From Calditrichota bacterium (GTDB lineage: Bacteria > Calditrichota > Calditrichia > Calditrichales > J004): a DNA stretch of 64,000 nt. How positions within the stretch are numbered: the first letter of the stretch is position 1; every line of letters starts with the position of its first letter. The position numbers and the translations under genes were made by a program. Below, piece after piece: positions 1-8,890 of this stretch. A model generated the notes under the pieces. It worked only from the letters and a program-made list of their open reading frames with translations, did not search any database and had not been told where the DNA came from. The stretch is taken from positions 1 through 64,000 of the forward strand of contig JABFGF010000006.1 of NCBI GenBank assembly GCA_013112635.1, in the 5' to 3' direction.

Positions 1-2
1 TT

Positions 3-176
3 GCTGGCCATTTGGTTTATATATTAAAGAATAACAGCTCAAATTCTAATGTAGAATGGAATTTAAAGAACGAAGCGGGCCGCAGGATTGCATCCGGAAT
101 GTACATAGCACATATAGAAGTGCCTGGGGTAGGAGAAAAAGTTGTTAAGTTCGCAGTTGTTCAGGGTCAGGATTAA
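3..176 (+). CDS. C-terminal fragment of a secreted protein (partial, runs off left edge)
   Basis: The frame is open from the window edge to a TAA and encodes 57 residues. It ends in a pattern (W-x-L-K-N-x-x-G, then SGMYIAHIEVPGVGEKVVKF) that resembles the last beta-strands of secreted sorting-domain proteins of FCB bacteria, where a GxYxxxV strand precedes a short basic end. The tail differs from the NPFNP-class tails elsewhere in the window because it lacks a K-x-x-L-L-K ending. The start and the main domains lie outside the window, so function cannot be assigned. The next gene begins 40 bases downstream on the same strand, so the two may be co-transcribed. Confidence 0.6.
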   Translation, partial: AGHLVYILKNNSSNSNVEWNLKNEAGRRIASGMYIAHIEVPGVGEKVVKFAVVQGQD

Positions 177-216
177 ATTAGTAATACCCGGCAAAGCCAG
201 AAAGAAAGGGTTAATC

Positions 217-1842
217 ATGAAAACATTAAGAGTTTTATTATCCATCTCTATTTTTGCAATTATACTTAGTGCCGGCCATAATGAAGACAATAAAAAGTCT
301 AAACTGAGTAAGGTTACCGTAACCGGAGAAACAGCCCGTATGGATATAAACAATATTGACCTGGCTTTAACCAACGATGGGCAAACCGGTAATGATGCCG
401 ATTCCTTTTACCCCAAAGGAACTGACCTGTCCTTTTTATTTTCAGGTGGTGTTTGTTTTTCAGGTTATGTAGAAGGTGACTTGCGCACAGCCTGGATGGC
501 ACCTGCTTCCAGAATTCAGGAAATGCAACCCGGCAATTTAGGAAGTGATCCGGATGCACTCGAATACGTTTTTTATACCGTAAATAGTTCGGACAGCTTT
601 GGCAGTGATAACTATAATAAATGGGCCGATGCGGTTGCAATTGGTGCAGACTTTTTTGATGCGGATGGAGATGGAGAATACGATCCAAATATAGATACTC
701 CGGATATTCTTGGCGACCGTACATTATGGTGTGTTTATAATGATAGTGTACCTGCCACTAGCAGGGACATGTTAAATACTGGGGCTTTAGGCCTTGAGGT
801 GAGACAGTCAATTTGGGCATTTGAAAAAAGTGATGCCCTGGGGGATGTTGTGTTTATTCGTTATAGAGTTGTAAATGCCTCGGAAAATGATATTGATGAT
901 TTGATCATTTCCGGATGGACAGACCCTGATATAGGTAATGCTACTGATGATTTAATTGGCTGTGATACAACTTTAAATTTGGGCTACATTTATAATTTTC
1001 AGGATGACAATGAATATGGTGCAAACCCACCGGCTTTTGGTATTGATTTTATTCAGGGGCCAATTGTGGATTCACCTGGCGATACAGCTTTCCATATTAA
1101 TGGATTGTTGATGGGAACTGATACGATATTGAATCACAAAAATTTAGGAATGACTTCCTTTATGTATATGACATCATGGGGTGGCGTTATTACCTATCCG
1201 GCAACTAAAGAGATTGCACGGTACTATCAAGAAGGCGGTCTTGATGCAGAAGGCGAACCAATTATTGCATCAGATTGGGGGATTGGTGGAGACTCACATA
1301 GTGATGTGCGCTACTTTTTCTCCGGTGATCCCGTCACTCAAACTGGTTGGTTAGATAATACACCACAAGATATAAGATTTTTGATAAACAGCGGCCCGTT
1401 TCAATTGAAAGCCGGTGAGAGACAAGATATTATTATAGCATATATTGTAACTCAGGGAAGTAGCGCATTAAATAGTGTAACAAAATTAAAAGCAACATCT
1501 CTTTTTCTAAATGATTTATTCCCTTTTAAGGATCCTGTTACTGGATTAAATGATGAATTTGAGGATAAAAAAATTCCAATTTCTTTTCAGTTAGAACAAA
1601 ACCGTCCCAACCCATTTAATCCACAAACGGTTATCCGCTATGAATTGCCTGTAAACAGCAAAATTAACATAACAGTTTATGGTGCCTTGGGACGTAAAGT
1701 AAAAACTTTGATTAACCGACGGCAAACGGCTGGTTCACACCAGGTTGTTTTTAATGGGGCGAACATGGCCAGCGGTGTTTATTATTACAGGCTCCAAGCT
1801 GAGAATTTTGTGGATACATACAAAATGCTTTTAATTAAGTAG
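217..1842 (+). CDS. Secreted protein of unknown function with C-terminal NPFNP sorting domain
   Basis: The protein has 541 residues. I chose the ATG at 217 because it follows an AGAAAGGG-like ribosome site and begins a hydrophobic signal peptide (MKTLRVLLSISIFAIIL); the frame is open further upstream to 142, but that part looks non-coding. The central 400 residues are rich in Asp/Gly/Asn and include DGDGEYDPNID near residue 150, a likely calcium-type loop. I recognise no enzyme family. The last 80 residues carry NRPNPFNPQTVIRYELP and end in ASGVYYYRLQ...KMLLIK, the FlgD-like/type A sorting domain used for outer-membrane secretion (type IX in Bacteroidota). Its role is probably surface or extracellular; the substrate is unknown. 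A strong terminator follows. Confidence 0.8.
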   Translation: MKTLRVLLSISIFAIILSAGHNEDNKKSKLSKVTVTGETARMDINNIDLALTNDGQTGNDADSFYPKGTDLSFLFSGGVCFSGYVEGDLRTAWMAPASRIQEMQPGNLGSDPDALEYVFYTVNSSDSFGSDNYNKWADAVAIGADFFDADGDGEYDPNIDTPDILGDRTLWCVYNDSVPATSRDMLNTGALGLEVRQSIWAFEKSDALGDVVFIRYRVVNASENDIDDLIISGWTDPDIGNATDDLIGCDTTLNLGYIYNFQDDNEYGANPPAFGIDFIQGPIVDSPGDTAFHINGLLMGTDTILNHKNLGMTSFMYMTSWGGVITYPATKEIARYYQEGGLDAEGEPIIASDWGIGGDSHSDVRYFFSGDPVTQTGWLDNTPQDIRFLINSGPFQLKAGERQDIIIAYIVTQGSSALNSVTKLKATSLFLNDLFPFKDPVTGLNDEFEDKKIPISFQLEQNRPNPFNPQTVIRYELPVNSKINITVYGALGRKVKTLINRRQTAGSHQVVFNGANMASGVYYYRLQAENFVDTYKMLLIK

Positions 1843-1904
1843 TCTCAAATGTTTTTGATGTTTTGGCTTTAATGAAAGGGTTCTGATAGAAAATCGTTTA
1901 TATT

Positions 1905-1938
1905 AAGCCTTCCTGGTTAAATCTGGAAGGCTTTTTTT
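1905..1938 (+). terminator. Intrinsic terminator after the sorting-domain gene
   Basis: AAGCCTTCC pairs perfectly with GGAAGGCTT around an 11-base loop and is followed by a run of T. It lies between two convergent genes and has its T-run on the plus strand. Confidence 0.85.
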
Positions 1939-1940
1939 AT

Positions 1941-3197
1941 TTATTTTATCCAACGAATTATTTCCGGTAATGTAGGCCTCTTTCCATACATCAAAATTCC
2001 AATCCGGAAAATCTTTGCACTAAGCCAAATCATTAAAATTATGCTCAGCACTAAAATACCTACTGAACTCCAGATTTCTAGTAATGAAGGTTCTGCGAGG
2101 TTTATCCGTGCGAACATAATCATTGGCGAAAAGAAAGGCACATAGGACATTATCTCAATCACAGAATTGTCCGGATTTTTAACCATAAAAGTAAGCAGAA
2201 TTAATGGTACAACCAGCATAAGTGTTATGGGAGTGGCCATTTGTTGAGCTTCCTGATCAGTATTGGTAATTGCACCAACACCCGTATAAAGAGCCGCATA
2301 AAGAAAATATCCCAATAGGTAAAACAGAACAAAGTAAAACAAAATTGATGGTGAAAAACTAAACATATCCGCAGAAACTGGCATCATGGATGGGCCAAGA
2401 AAAATTAAAGCAGTACCAAATAATGCCCAAATTAAATATTGTGTTAACCCAACTGAGCCCTGGCCTATCATTTTTCCTGCCATTATCTGAAAAGGATTTG
2501 CCGATGAAAGAAGTACTTCAATAATTCGGGTAGTTTTTTCTTCAATTATGCTGCGCATTAAAACAAATCCATACATAATCAAAGTTATATAAAGTATAAA
2601 AACGAAAATAAAAGTTGAAAAGAATTCCGTTTCAAAACCTCTTTCAGATTCAGTTCCTTCTTTGGTTATTTTGATGGTTTTCATCTCAACTCGTTTAGTC
2701 AGTTCATTAATCAGCTCATTATCTAAACCTGAGTTAAGCAAACGATAATCTACTGTTGTGGTACTGACGCTTTTACGGATTCGTCTGTTCAAATCAAAAT
2801 TTGCAACATTTTTAGAATAATAAATCATTTCTCCATCATTTATAACATTTTCCGGAATAAGTAAAAAACCATCAATACTTCCATCGCTAATAAGTTGTTT
2901 TTGTTGTTCAATTGTTTCTAACCTATCATTGTTTTTGTTTAAAATATTCAAAATAAAACGCGGTGTACCACCTGTAAGGGTGTCAACTAATGACTGCGAA
3001 AGGTTATTTGCGATAAAATCAGTTTCATCATAAATACTTAAAACAGTTGGTTCTTCAACTTCCATGGTGGCCAGCATAGTAGGTACAACTGTGAAGCCAA
3101 CCATAATTATTGGGGTTAATAAAGTCATTATTATAAAACTCTTTTTTAGAACGGATTCTTTAAATTCCCGTTTCACAATCGCAATAATTTTATTCAT
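1941..3197 (-). CDS. ABC-2 type transporter permease (NatB-like)
   Basis: This 418-residue membrane protein has one N-terminal membrane segment (residues about 20-40, after the KREFKESVLKKSFI lead), a periplasmic domain of roughly 140 residues, and five to six membrane helices in the C-terminal half. This is the usual layout of the ABC-2 permease family (NatB, YhaP). The loop containing RSIIEEKTTRIIEVLLSS is the family's conserved coupling segment. The start overlaps the upstream ATPase gene by 8 bases, so the two are translationally coupled and form one exporter. The substrate is not evident; related systems export sodium, peptides or toxic compounds. Confidence 0.9.
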   Translation of the reverse strand: MNKIIAIVKREFKESVLKKSFIIMTLLTPIIMVGFTVVPTMLATMEVEEPTVLSIYDETDFIANNLSQSLVDTLTGGTPRFILNILNKNNDRLETIEQQKQLISDGSIDGFLLIPENVINDGEMIYYSKNVANFDLNRRIRKSVSTTTVDYRLLNSGLDNELINELTKRVEMKTIKITKEGTESERGFETEFFSTFIFVFILYITLIMYGFVLMRSIIEEKTTRIIEVLLSSANPFQIMAGKMIGQGSVGLTQYLIWALFGTALIFLGPSMMPVSADMFSFSPSILFYFVLFYLLGYFLYAALYTGVGAITNTDQEAQQMATPITLMLVVPLILLTFMVKNPDNSVIEIMSYVPFFSPMIMFARINLAEPSLLEIWSSVGILVLSIILMIWLSAKIFRIGILMYGKRPTLPEIIRWIK

Positions 3198-4095
3198 TTT
3201 CAGTACCTCCGGCCAGGGATATAAATATTTCGTTCAAACTGGATTTCATTGTTTGTAATGAAGTTACTTCAATCTTATCGATGATTAGTTTCAACAATTC
3301 TGAGGTTTTATGACCTTCCTTTAGCTGAACTTCAACATAGTTTGGAAAATGATCAACCTTTTCTAAAATCGCGATTTCATCAAATATCTTGTTATCTCCT
3401 TTAAATTCTATTTGCACAGAATTCTTCCCGTGTTGAGATAGAATCTGATCCAGATCCCCATCTAAAACTTTATTCCCTTTATTGATCATTAAAATATCAT
3501 CACAAAGTTTTTCTGCTGCATCCATCATATGTGTGGACAGCATAATGGCTTTACCATCGTTTTTTAAATCCATCATAATATTTTTTACAAGGTTTACATT
3601 TACAGGATCAAGACCTGAAAAAGGTTCATCCAATATTATTAGATCGGGGTCATGCATAATTGTGCCGATTATCTGCAGTTTTTGTTGCATCCCTTTTGAA
3701 AGCTCATCAACACGGCTATCTTTATTATCAATTAGTTGCAGTTTTTCAAGCCATTTTAAAGTGCTCGATTCAGCTGTGTTTCTTTTCATTCCATGAAGTT
3801 CACCTAAAAAAAGTAGCACTTCTTTTACCTTCATTTTCTTATACAATCCTCGTTCTTCAGGCAAATATCCAATTCTGGATTTAAGCTGATCGCTCATTTC
3901 TTGCCCAAATAAACTAACTGTTCCGGAATCCGGTGCTATAATATTCATTATCATACGGATTGTTGTTGTTTTTCCTGCACCGTTTGGTCCTAATATACCA
4001 TAAATATTTCCTTGCTCTACCGAGAAAGAAACATTGTTTACGGCAATATAATCTCCATATTGTTTAAAAATATTGTCTATTTCCAGTATTGGCAT
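3190..4095 (-). CDS. ABC transporter ATP-binding protein (NatA-like)
   Basis: This 301-residue ATPase energises the permease encoded immediately downstream. Walker A is GPNGAGKTT at residues 36-44, the signature motif is LSKGMQQ at 132-138 and Walker B is LIILDEP at 152-158, followed by the D-loop GLDP and a switch His in LSTHMM. The LxKGMxQK signature and the extra C-terminal domain of about 80 residues are typical of the NatA/DrrA group that pairs with ABC-2 permeases. The gene is first in a two-gene operon; its start overlaps nothing. The 185-base spacer to the divergent amidase gene presumably holds both promoters. Confidence 0.93.
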   Translation of the reverse strand: MPILEIDNIFKQYGDYIAVNNVSFSVEQGNIYGILGPNGAGKTTTIRMIMNIIAPDSGTVSLFGQEMSDQLKSRIGYLPEERGLYKKMKVKEVLLFLGELHGMKRNTAESSTLKWLEKLQLIDNKDSRVDELSKGMQQKLQIIGTIMHDPDLIILDEPFSGLDPVNVNLVKNIMMDLKNDGKAIMLSTHMMDAAEKLCDDILMINKGNKVLDGDLDQILSQHGKNSVQIEFKGDNKIFDEIAILEKVDHFPNYVEVQLKEGHKTSELLKLIIDKIEVTSLQTMKSSLNEIFISLAGGTENE

Positions 4096-4280
4096 TTATC
4101 ACTCCAAGGTTTAAGTAAGGCTTTGTTATACGTCTAAGTTAATAAAGGTTTTATTTTATTTATAGATTAAATTATCTTTATTCGAAACATGTGCGGTTTT
4201 AAACAGTTTGAGTTGAATAACTTTGATCTATTCTGTACTTTAATCACTAATTTTTTTACACTTTTTATTATAAGTATTTC

Positions 4281-5813
4281 ATGAAACATACGTCCTTTCT
4301 TTTAGTATTATTTGCCTCAAGTTTATTACATCTTTCAGCAAATTATAATGCCCCGGCAAATCAGGTTGATACGGTAATTATTGATAATAATAAGGGCGAC
4401 AATTCTTTACAAGAAATACCCTCGTTCAAAAAGTGGGGTAGCATATATATTTCCCTAAATGATTTTGTTATAAAAACCGGGTTTGGAATTTATACAAATG
4501 AATCACGCCACAAATCTGTTTTATACGTTGGGAGTGACAAGGCCACATTTACATCAAATAATAATTATGTAATCCTAAACGATCATGCCTATCAATTAAC
4601 ATTTGTACCTTTATGGAAAAACGGAGAATTGTGGGTACCTGCCCAAATGCTGGTAGAGCTTTTTAACAGTTATACAGCACACCGTTTTAGCTTTGACCGG
4701 AGGGAATTAATTTTTTCGCTAGGTATGAAAGATGTCAACCTTACCGGTATTAAGATCGCAGCGAAAGAAAACGGCACCTTAATTACGGTACATTCATCTA
4801 AACAGTTCTCCAAAAAAGATATTAGTTTGAAAGTTGCCAACGGCTGGTTTCATATAGATGTTTTTGGTGGCAAAATAGATTCCTCTATGGTTCAATACAT
4901 CAAGACAAGCGGTGTGGTTTCAAAAATTGAGGTTATTGAATTTGATCAGATTGTTTCTCTTGCTTTTAAATTGAAACGAAAAATCCTTTCTCGAGAATTA
5001 GTATTAAACGAAAATGCCAAAGACTTCCATGTAAATTTAAGAACGAATGAAAAAGTGGAAGCAGAGGTTCAGGCTAGCAAAGAACTGGATAAACAAAAAA
5101 AAGAATGGTTAATTGATACAATAGTTATTGATGCCGGGCATGGTGGTAAAGATCCCGGGGCAATAGGCTACAAGGGGTTGAAGGAAAAAGACATAACACT
5201 TGGTGTTGCGTTGAAACTTGGACAACTGATAGCTAAAAATATGCCGGGTGTAAAAATTATTTATACACGAAAAAATGATACATTTATACCCTTATGGAAA
5301 AGAACAAAAATTGCCAATGAAAACAAAGGGAAGCTGTTTATCAGCTTACATTGCAATAGTAATAACAATAAAAAAGTTAGAGGCTTTGAAACGTATTTTT
5401 TAAGTGCTGATAAAGATAAAAACAAGCAAGCGCAAAGTGTAGTTCTTAAAGAAAACGAATCAATAAAGTTTGAACATAAAGAAGACCAGAAACGGTATGA
5501 AGGGATTAATTTTATCCTTGCAACTATGGCTCAAAGTGCCTTTATTCGTCAAAGTCAATATTTTGCTTCAGTGGTACAAAATTCATTTGCAAAAACATTG
5601 AAACCACTTGGATTAAAAGACAGAGGCGTAAAACAAGGAAGGTTTTGGGTAATGGTAGGAGCGACGATGCCAAATATATTGGTTGAAATCGGATTCGTTT
5701 CGAATAAGCATGAAGGTCTGTTTCTTAAGAAAAATGCAAATCAAATGAAAATTGCAAAAGCTGTGCTTGAGGGGATACAAAAATATAAGAAGGATATTGA
5801 AGCGGCAATTTAA
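4281..5813 (+). CDS. N-acetylmuramoyl-L-alanine amidase (Amidase_3 family)
   Basis: This 510-residue enzyme cleaves the bond between MurNAc and the peptide stem in peptidoglycan. After a signal peptide (residues 1-20) comes a region resembling a copper-amine-oxidase N-terminal stalk domain (about 50-148) and an AMIN-like beta domain (about 150-255), which would target it to the envelope. The catalytic Amidase_3 domain spans about 278-502. Zinc ligands are visible as H287 (DAGHGG), E302 (KGLKEKD) and H357 (ISLHCNS), with the catalytic Glu as E469 (ILVEIGF). An insert of some 50 residues (375-425) may be the regulatory helix seen in AmiB/AmiC-type enzymes. The stop overlaps the murI start (TAATG), so the two cell-wall genes are coupled. 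Confidence 0.93.
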   Translation: MKHTSFLLVLFASSLLHLSANYNAPANQVDTVIIDNNKGDNSLQEIPSFKKWGSIYISLNDFVIKTGFGIYTNESRHKSVLYVGSDKATFTSNNNYVILNDHAYQLTFVPLWKNGELWVPAQMLVELFNSYTAHRFSFDRRELIFSLGMKDVNLTGIKIAAKENGTLITVHSSKQFSKKDISLKVANGWFHIDVFGGKIDSSMVQYIKTSGVVSKIEVIEFDQIVSLAFKLKRKILSRELVLNENAKDFHVNLRTNEKVEAEVQASKELDKQKKEWLIDTIVIDAGHGGKDPGAIGYKGLKEKDITLGVALKLGQLIAKNMPGVKIIYTRKNDTFIPLWKRTKIANENKGKLFISLHCNSNNNKKVRGFETYFLSADKDKNKQAQSVVLKENESIKFEHKEDQKRYEGINFILATMAQSAFIRQSQYFASVVQNSFAKTLKPLGLKDRGVKQGRFWVMVGATMPNILVEIGFVSNKHEGLFLKKNANQMKIAKAVLEGIQKYKKDIEAAI

Positions 5814-6667
5814 TGGAAAAACAAGCAATAGGTATTTTTGATTCTGGTATTGGTGGATTGACTGTTTTAAAAGAATTACGACAAAGACTTCCAAATGAGC
5901 GATTGATTTATTTCGGTGATACAGCCCGAATTCCCTATGGTTCTAAATCGAAGAAACTCGTACAGCAATATGCATTGGAAGATGCAGCATTTTTGTTACA
6001 ACATAATGTAAAAATGATTGTAGTAGCATGTAACACCGCTTCGGCAATGGCAATAGATGTTTTAACGGAAAGACTTAAAGTACCGGTTGTTGGCGTAGTT
6101 ATCCCAGGCTCAGTGGGTGCAATTCGCGAAACAAAAAAAAACGTAATTGGAGTGATTGGAACATCGGCGACAATTAGTAGCAATGCTTATGCACAGGCAA
6201 TTAAATCAAATAGTCCTCAGGAGATTAATGTTTACTCACAGGCATGCCCTTTGTTGGTTCCGTTAGTAGAAGAAGGCTGGTTGGAAGAACAGGTTACAGT
6301 TTTAACTTTGGAAAATTATTTGAAAGAAATATTAGAGACCAAAGTTGATACATTGATTTTAGGATGCACGCATTACCCTTTATTGCATGATACTGTTCAA
6401 AAAGTTACAGGTCCAAATGTAAAACTTGTTGATTCCGGATCAGAAACAGCCCGTTTTGTGGAGAATGTCCTAATTCAAAATAATTTGCTAAATAAAGGTG
6501 CAAAAGAAGATGACGACTTATTTTTTGTAAGTGACATCCCACAAAAATTTGAAGAAATTGGTTCCCGTTTTTTAGGTGGGCCTTTTAAAAATATTAAACG
6601 TATAGATTTTGAAGAATTTTTAATGTCAAATAGTGATGAAATTAAAAAACTAATCTATGCAGTTTAA
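5813..6667 (+). CDS. murI: Glutamate racemase
   Basis: This 284-residue cytosolic enzyme interconverts L- and D-glutamate, supplying D-Glu for the peptidoglycan stem. The N-terminal GIFDSGIGGLTVLKEL block carries the catalytic Asp10. The two catalytic cysteines are C73 in VACNTASA and C185 in LGCTHYPLL; GDTARIPYG is also conserved. The length is normal for the family. The start codon shares one base with the stop of the amidase gene, which indicates translational coupling within a cell-wall operon. The next gene starts 33 bases downstream. Confidence 0.96.
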   Translation: MEKQAIGIFDSGIGGLTVLKELRQRLPNERLIYFGDTARIPYGSKSKKLVQQYALEDAAFLLQHNVKMIVVACNTASAMAIDVLTERLKVPVVGVVIPGSVGAIRETKKNVIGVIGTSATISSNAYAQAIKSNSPQEINVYSQACPLLVPLVEEGWLEEQVTVLTLENYLKEILETKVDTLILGCTHYPLLHDTVQKVTGPNVKLVDSGSETARFVENVLIQNNLLNKGAKEDDDLFFVSDIPQKFEEIGSRFLGGPFKNIKRIDFEEFLMSNSDEIKKLIYAV

Positions 6668-6700
6668 TAAAAACTTTATGTACAATTTTTGAGAATTCTA

Positions 6701-7645
6701 ATGAAAAAACTTTTTATAGTTTTAGCCATTTTGTTATCGGTAAATTCCCTATATGCCGGCGGTGCTTTAACAAGTGCCTTTGAATTTTTACGCACAGATT
6801 TTAATCCGCGTACGGCAGCAATGAGTAATGCTTTTACAACAGCAAGAGGTAATGTAGGATCAATTATGATAAATCCTGCAGGGATGGCATACAATGAATC
6901 AAACCAATATATGTTTAACTTCACCAATTATTTATTGGATATAAATGGCGGAATGCTGGCATATTCACAAGAAGTTGAAAATATTGGCATAATCAGCGGA
7001 TCCATTGTTTACATGGATTATGGCGGTTTTAATGAAACAGATGAATACGCTCAGGAAACAGGTTTGTCTTTTACTCCGGCAGATATTGAATTGGTTCTTA
7101 GTTGGGCTGATCATTTTGAGAAGGGTGTTAGTTATGGAGTAAATGTAAAGTATATTTACTCACAAATTCAGGATTATAATGCGTCGGCAATAGCATTTGA
7201 TTTTGGTTTAATTTGGGACGCGCCTTTTGAGGAAGATTTGTATTTTGGCCTTTCAGTGCAAAACCTTGGTTCAAATATTGAATATTATTCTAACATAAAA
7301 GAAGATTTACCTTTTAATGTTCGTGTTGGTGTTTCAAAAAAATTAGCACATTTACCGTTGGAAATATCTGTTTCAAATGCAGAAGTAAACAGAGTATCCA
7401 AATTTGCAGAGTTTTTTGAACACATGTCCATTGGTGGCGAATTTACAATCAGTGAATCTGTTCGTTTAAGAATTGGTTATGATAACAGGCTTCATACAGA
7501 TTTGAAAACAATTGAAGAAAGTGATTTCGGCGGACTTTCCGGCGGATTTGGTATTTATATAAACTCATTTCGTTTCGATTATTCTTACTCAAACTACAAT
7601 TTATTAGGCAATACACACCGTTTTGGTTTCTCAGGAACATTGTGA
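6701..7645 (+). CDS. PorV/PorQ-like outer-membrane beta-barrel protein (UPF0164-like)
   Basis: This protein of 314 residues has a clear signal peptide (MKKLFIVLAILLSVNSLYA) ending before AGGALTSAFEFLR. I start at ATG 6701; an in-frame TTG at 6689 would add only four residues. The sequence FNPRTAAMSNAFTT...INPAGMA is the hallmark N-terminal loop of the PorV/PorQ family, a FadL-like barrel related to type IX secretion, in which PorV shuttles substrates to the sortase. Repeated short amphipathic strands follow and the protein ends in L after an SGTL strand. Given the many sorting-domain proteins in the window, a role in their export is plausible but not proven, since the family also has members of other function. 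Confidence 0.8.
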   Translation: MKKLFIVLAILLSVNSLYAGGALTSAFEFLRTDFNPRTAAMSNAFTTARGNVGSIMINPAGMAYNESNQYMFNFTNYLLDINGGMLAYSQEVENIGIISGSIVYMDYGGFNETDEYAQETGLSFTPADIELVLSWADHFEKGVSYGVNVKYIYSQIQDYNASAIAFDFGLIWDAPFEEDLYFGLSVQNLGSNIEYYSNIKEDLPFNVRVGVSKKLAHLPLEISVSNAEVNRVSKFAEFFEHMSIGGEFTISESVRLRIGYDNRLHTDLKTIEESDFGGLSGGFGIYINSFRFDYSYSNYNLLGNTHRFGFSGTL

Positions 7646-7736
7646 AAAAGATTTATTTTTTGATTTTTGATAAACACACCCTAGTAAATCCAGAATTAAT
7701 TAATTGTAATTCAAAACCAAGTTGCAGGTCTCATGT

Positions 7737-7766
7737 ATCAAGCACCCTGCATCCAGGATCAAATAT
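7737..7766 (+). repeat. Degenerate 7-bp tandem repeat directly before obg
   Basis: ATC-type triplets recur every 7 bases (ATCAAGC, ACCCTGC, ATCCAGG, ATCAAAT) and the last unit runs into the obg start codon. Similar 7-mers occur at 30,073 and 55,245, also against gene starts. Confidence 0.55.
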
Positions 7767-8759
7767 ATGTTTATAGATTTTGTAAAAATCCGTGTTAGTG
7801 CAGGAAATGGCGGCAGTGGCTGTATGAGTTTCCGTCGTGAAAAATTTATTGACAAAGGTGGCCCTGATGGTGGTGATGGAGGACGGGGTGCAAGTATAAT
7901 TTTTATTGCCAATAAAAGTTTGCATACTTTAAGAGACTATACTTACAGGCGCGAATACAAAGCAAAACGTGGCCAGCATGGAATGGGTTCAAATTGTCAT
8001 GGAAAAAAAGCTGAAGATATTACCCTGGAAGTACCAATTGGTACCGTTGTAAAAGATGTGAAAAAGGATCAAATTCTTGTAGATTTCACAAAAGATCAGC
8101 AAAGGTTTGTAGTTGCAAAAGGCGGTCGTGGCGGAAAGGGAAATGCCCGTTACACAACAGCTACTCACCAAAGTCCGCGCGAGTGGGAAGTGGGTTTACC
8201 TGGTGAAGAACGCGAACTGGAACTTGAGTTAAAAAGTATTGCAGATATTGGATTTGTCGGCTTTCCAAATGCAGGAAAATCCACACTTTTATCACGGCTT
8301 TCAAAAGCAAAACCCAAAATTGCAAATTATCCATTTACAACACTTGCTCCAAACCTCGGTATTGTTTCCTATAAAGATTTCTTTAGTTTTGTTATTGCTG
8401 ATATTCCTGGGCTAATCGAAGGTGCACACGAAGGCAAAGGGCTTGGTCACCAGTTTTTGCGCCACATAGAACGTACACGGGCCTTGGCTTATATTCTGGA
8501 TATTACCGGCGAAGATCCGTTGGACGAGTTAAAAACTTTACAAAATGAGCTAAAGCAGTATAGCGCCGAACTTGCAAAAAAACCACTTGTCGTGGTTCTC
8601 AATAAAACGGATATTGCCGGTGATGAAATTGATTTAGGGTTACCCGATGATATTCATGTAATAAAAATCTCTGCTGTTACAGGCGAAAATATTGATATTT
8701 TAAAAGATGCATTTTTTAAACTGATAAAAAAAACAGAAGAGCAGGAAGAAAATTTTTAG
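7767..8759 (+). CDS. obg: GTPase Obg/CgtA
   Basis: This 330-residue GTPase is involved in 50S ribosome maturation and the stringent response. The N-terminal Obg fold (residues 1-157) is glycine-rich, with SAGNGGSGCMSFRREK, GGPDGGDGGRG and KGGRGGKGNA. The G domain has GFPNAGKS at 165-172, DIPG at 212-215, NKTD at 279-282 and a SAV G5 motif near 302. I chose ATG 7767 because MFIDFVKIRV is the conserved beginning of the family; an open extension to a TTG at 7722 only translates a repeat. There is no C-terminal OCT/TGS domain; a short acidic tail ends the protein, as in other short Obg proteins. Confidence 0.96.
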   Translation: MFIDFVKIRVSAGNGGSGCMSFRREKFIDKGGPDGGDGGRGASIIFIANKSLHTLRDYTYRREYKAKRGQHGMGSNCHGKKAEDITLEVPIGTVVKDVKKDQILVDFTKDQQRFVVAKGGRGGKGNARYTTATHQSPREWEVGLPGEERELELELKSIADIGFVGFPNAGKSTLLSRLSKAKPKIANYPFTTLAPNLGIVSYKDFFSFVIADIPGLIEGAHEGKGLGHQFLRHIERTRALAYILDITGEDPLDELKTLQNELKQYSAELAKKPLVVVLNKTDIAGDEIDLGLPDDIHVIKISAVTGENIDILKDAFFKLIKKTEEQEENF

Positions 8760-8890
8760 CACTGATACATAATTCTACAAAACACTTTTGAAAGCGTTTA
8801 ATAACCCCATATTTTGAATTTCTATTCAGAAACCAGTAACTTGTTTAAGTATGCCTTTAATACACTAACTTAAAGCGATTTTATTTTTTT

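Noticed and set aside
142-216. Extended start for the first complete gene
   Set aside because: The upstream part of the open frame overlaps the preceding gene's end and lacks a signal peptide, whereas ATG 217 has both a ribosome site and a signal peptide.
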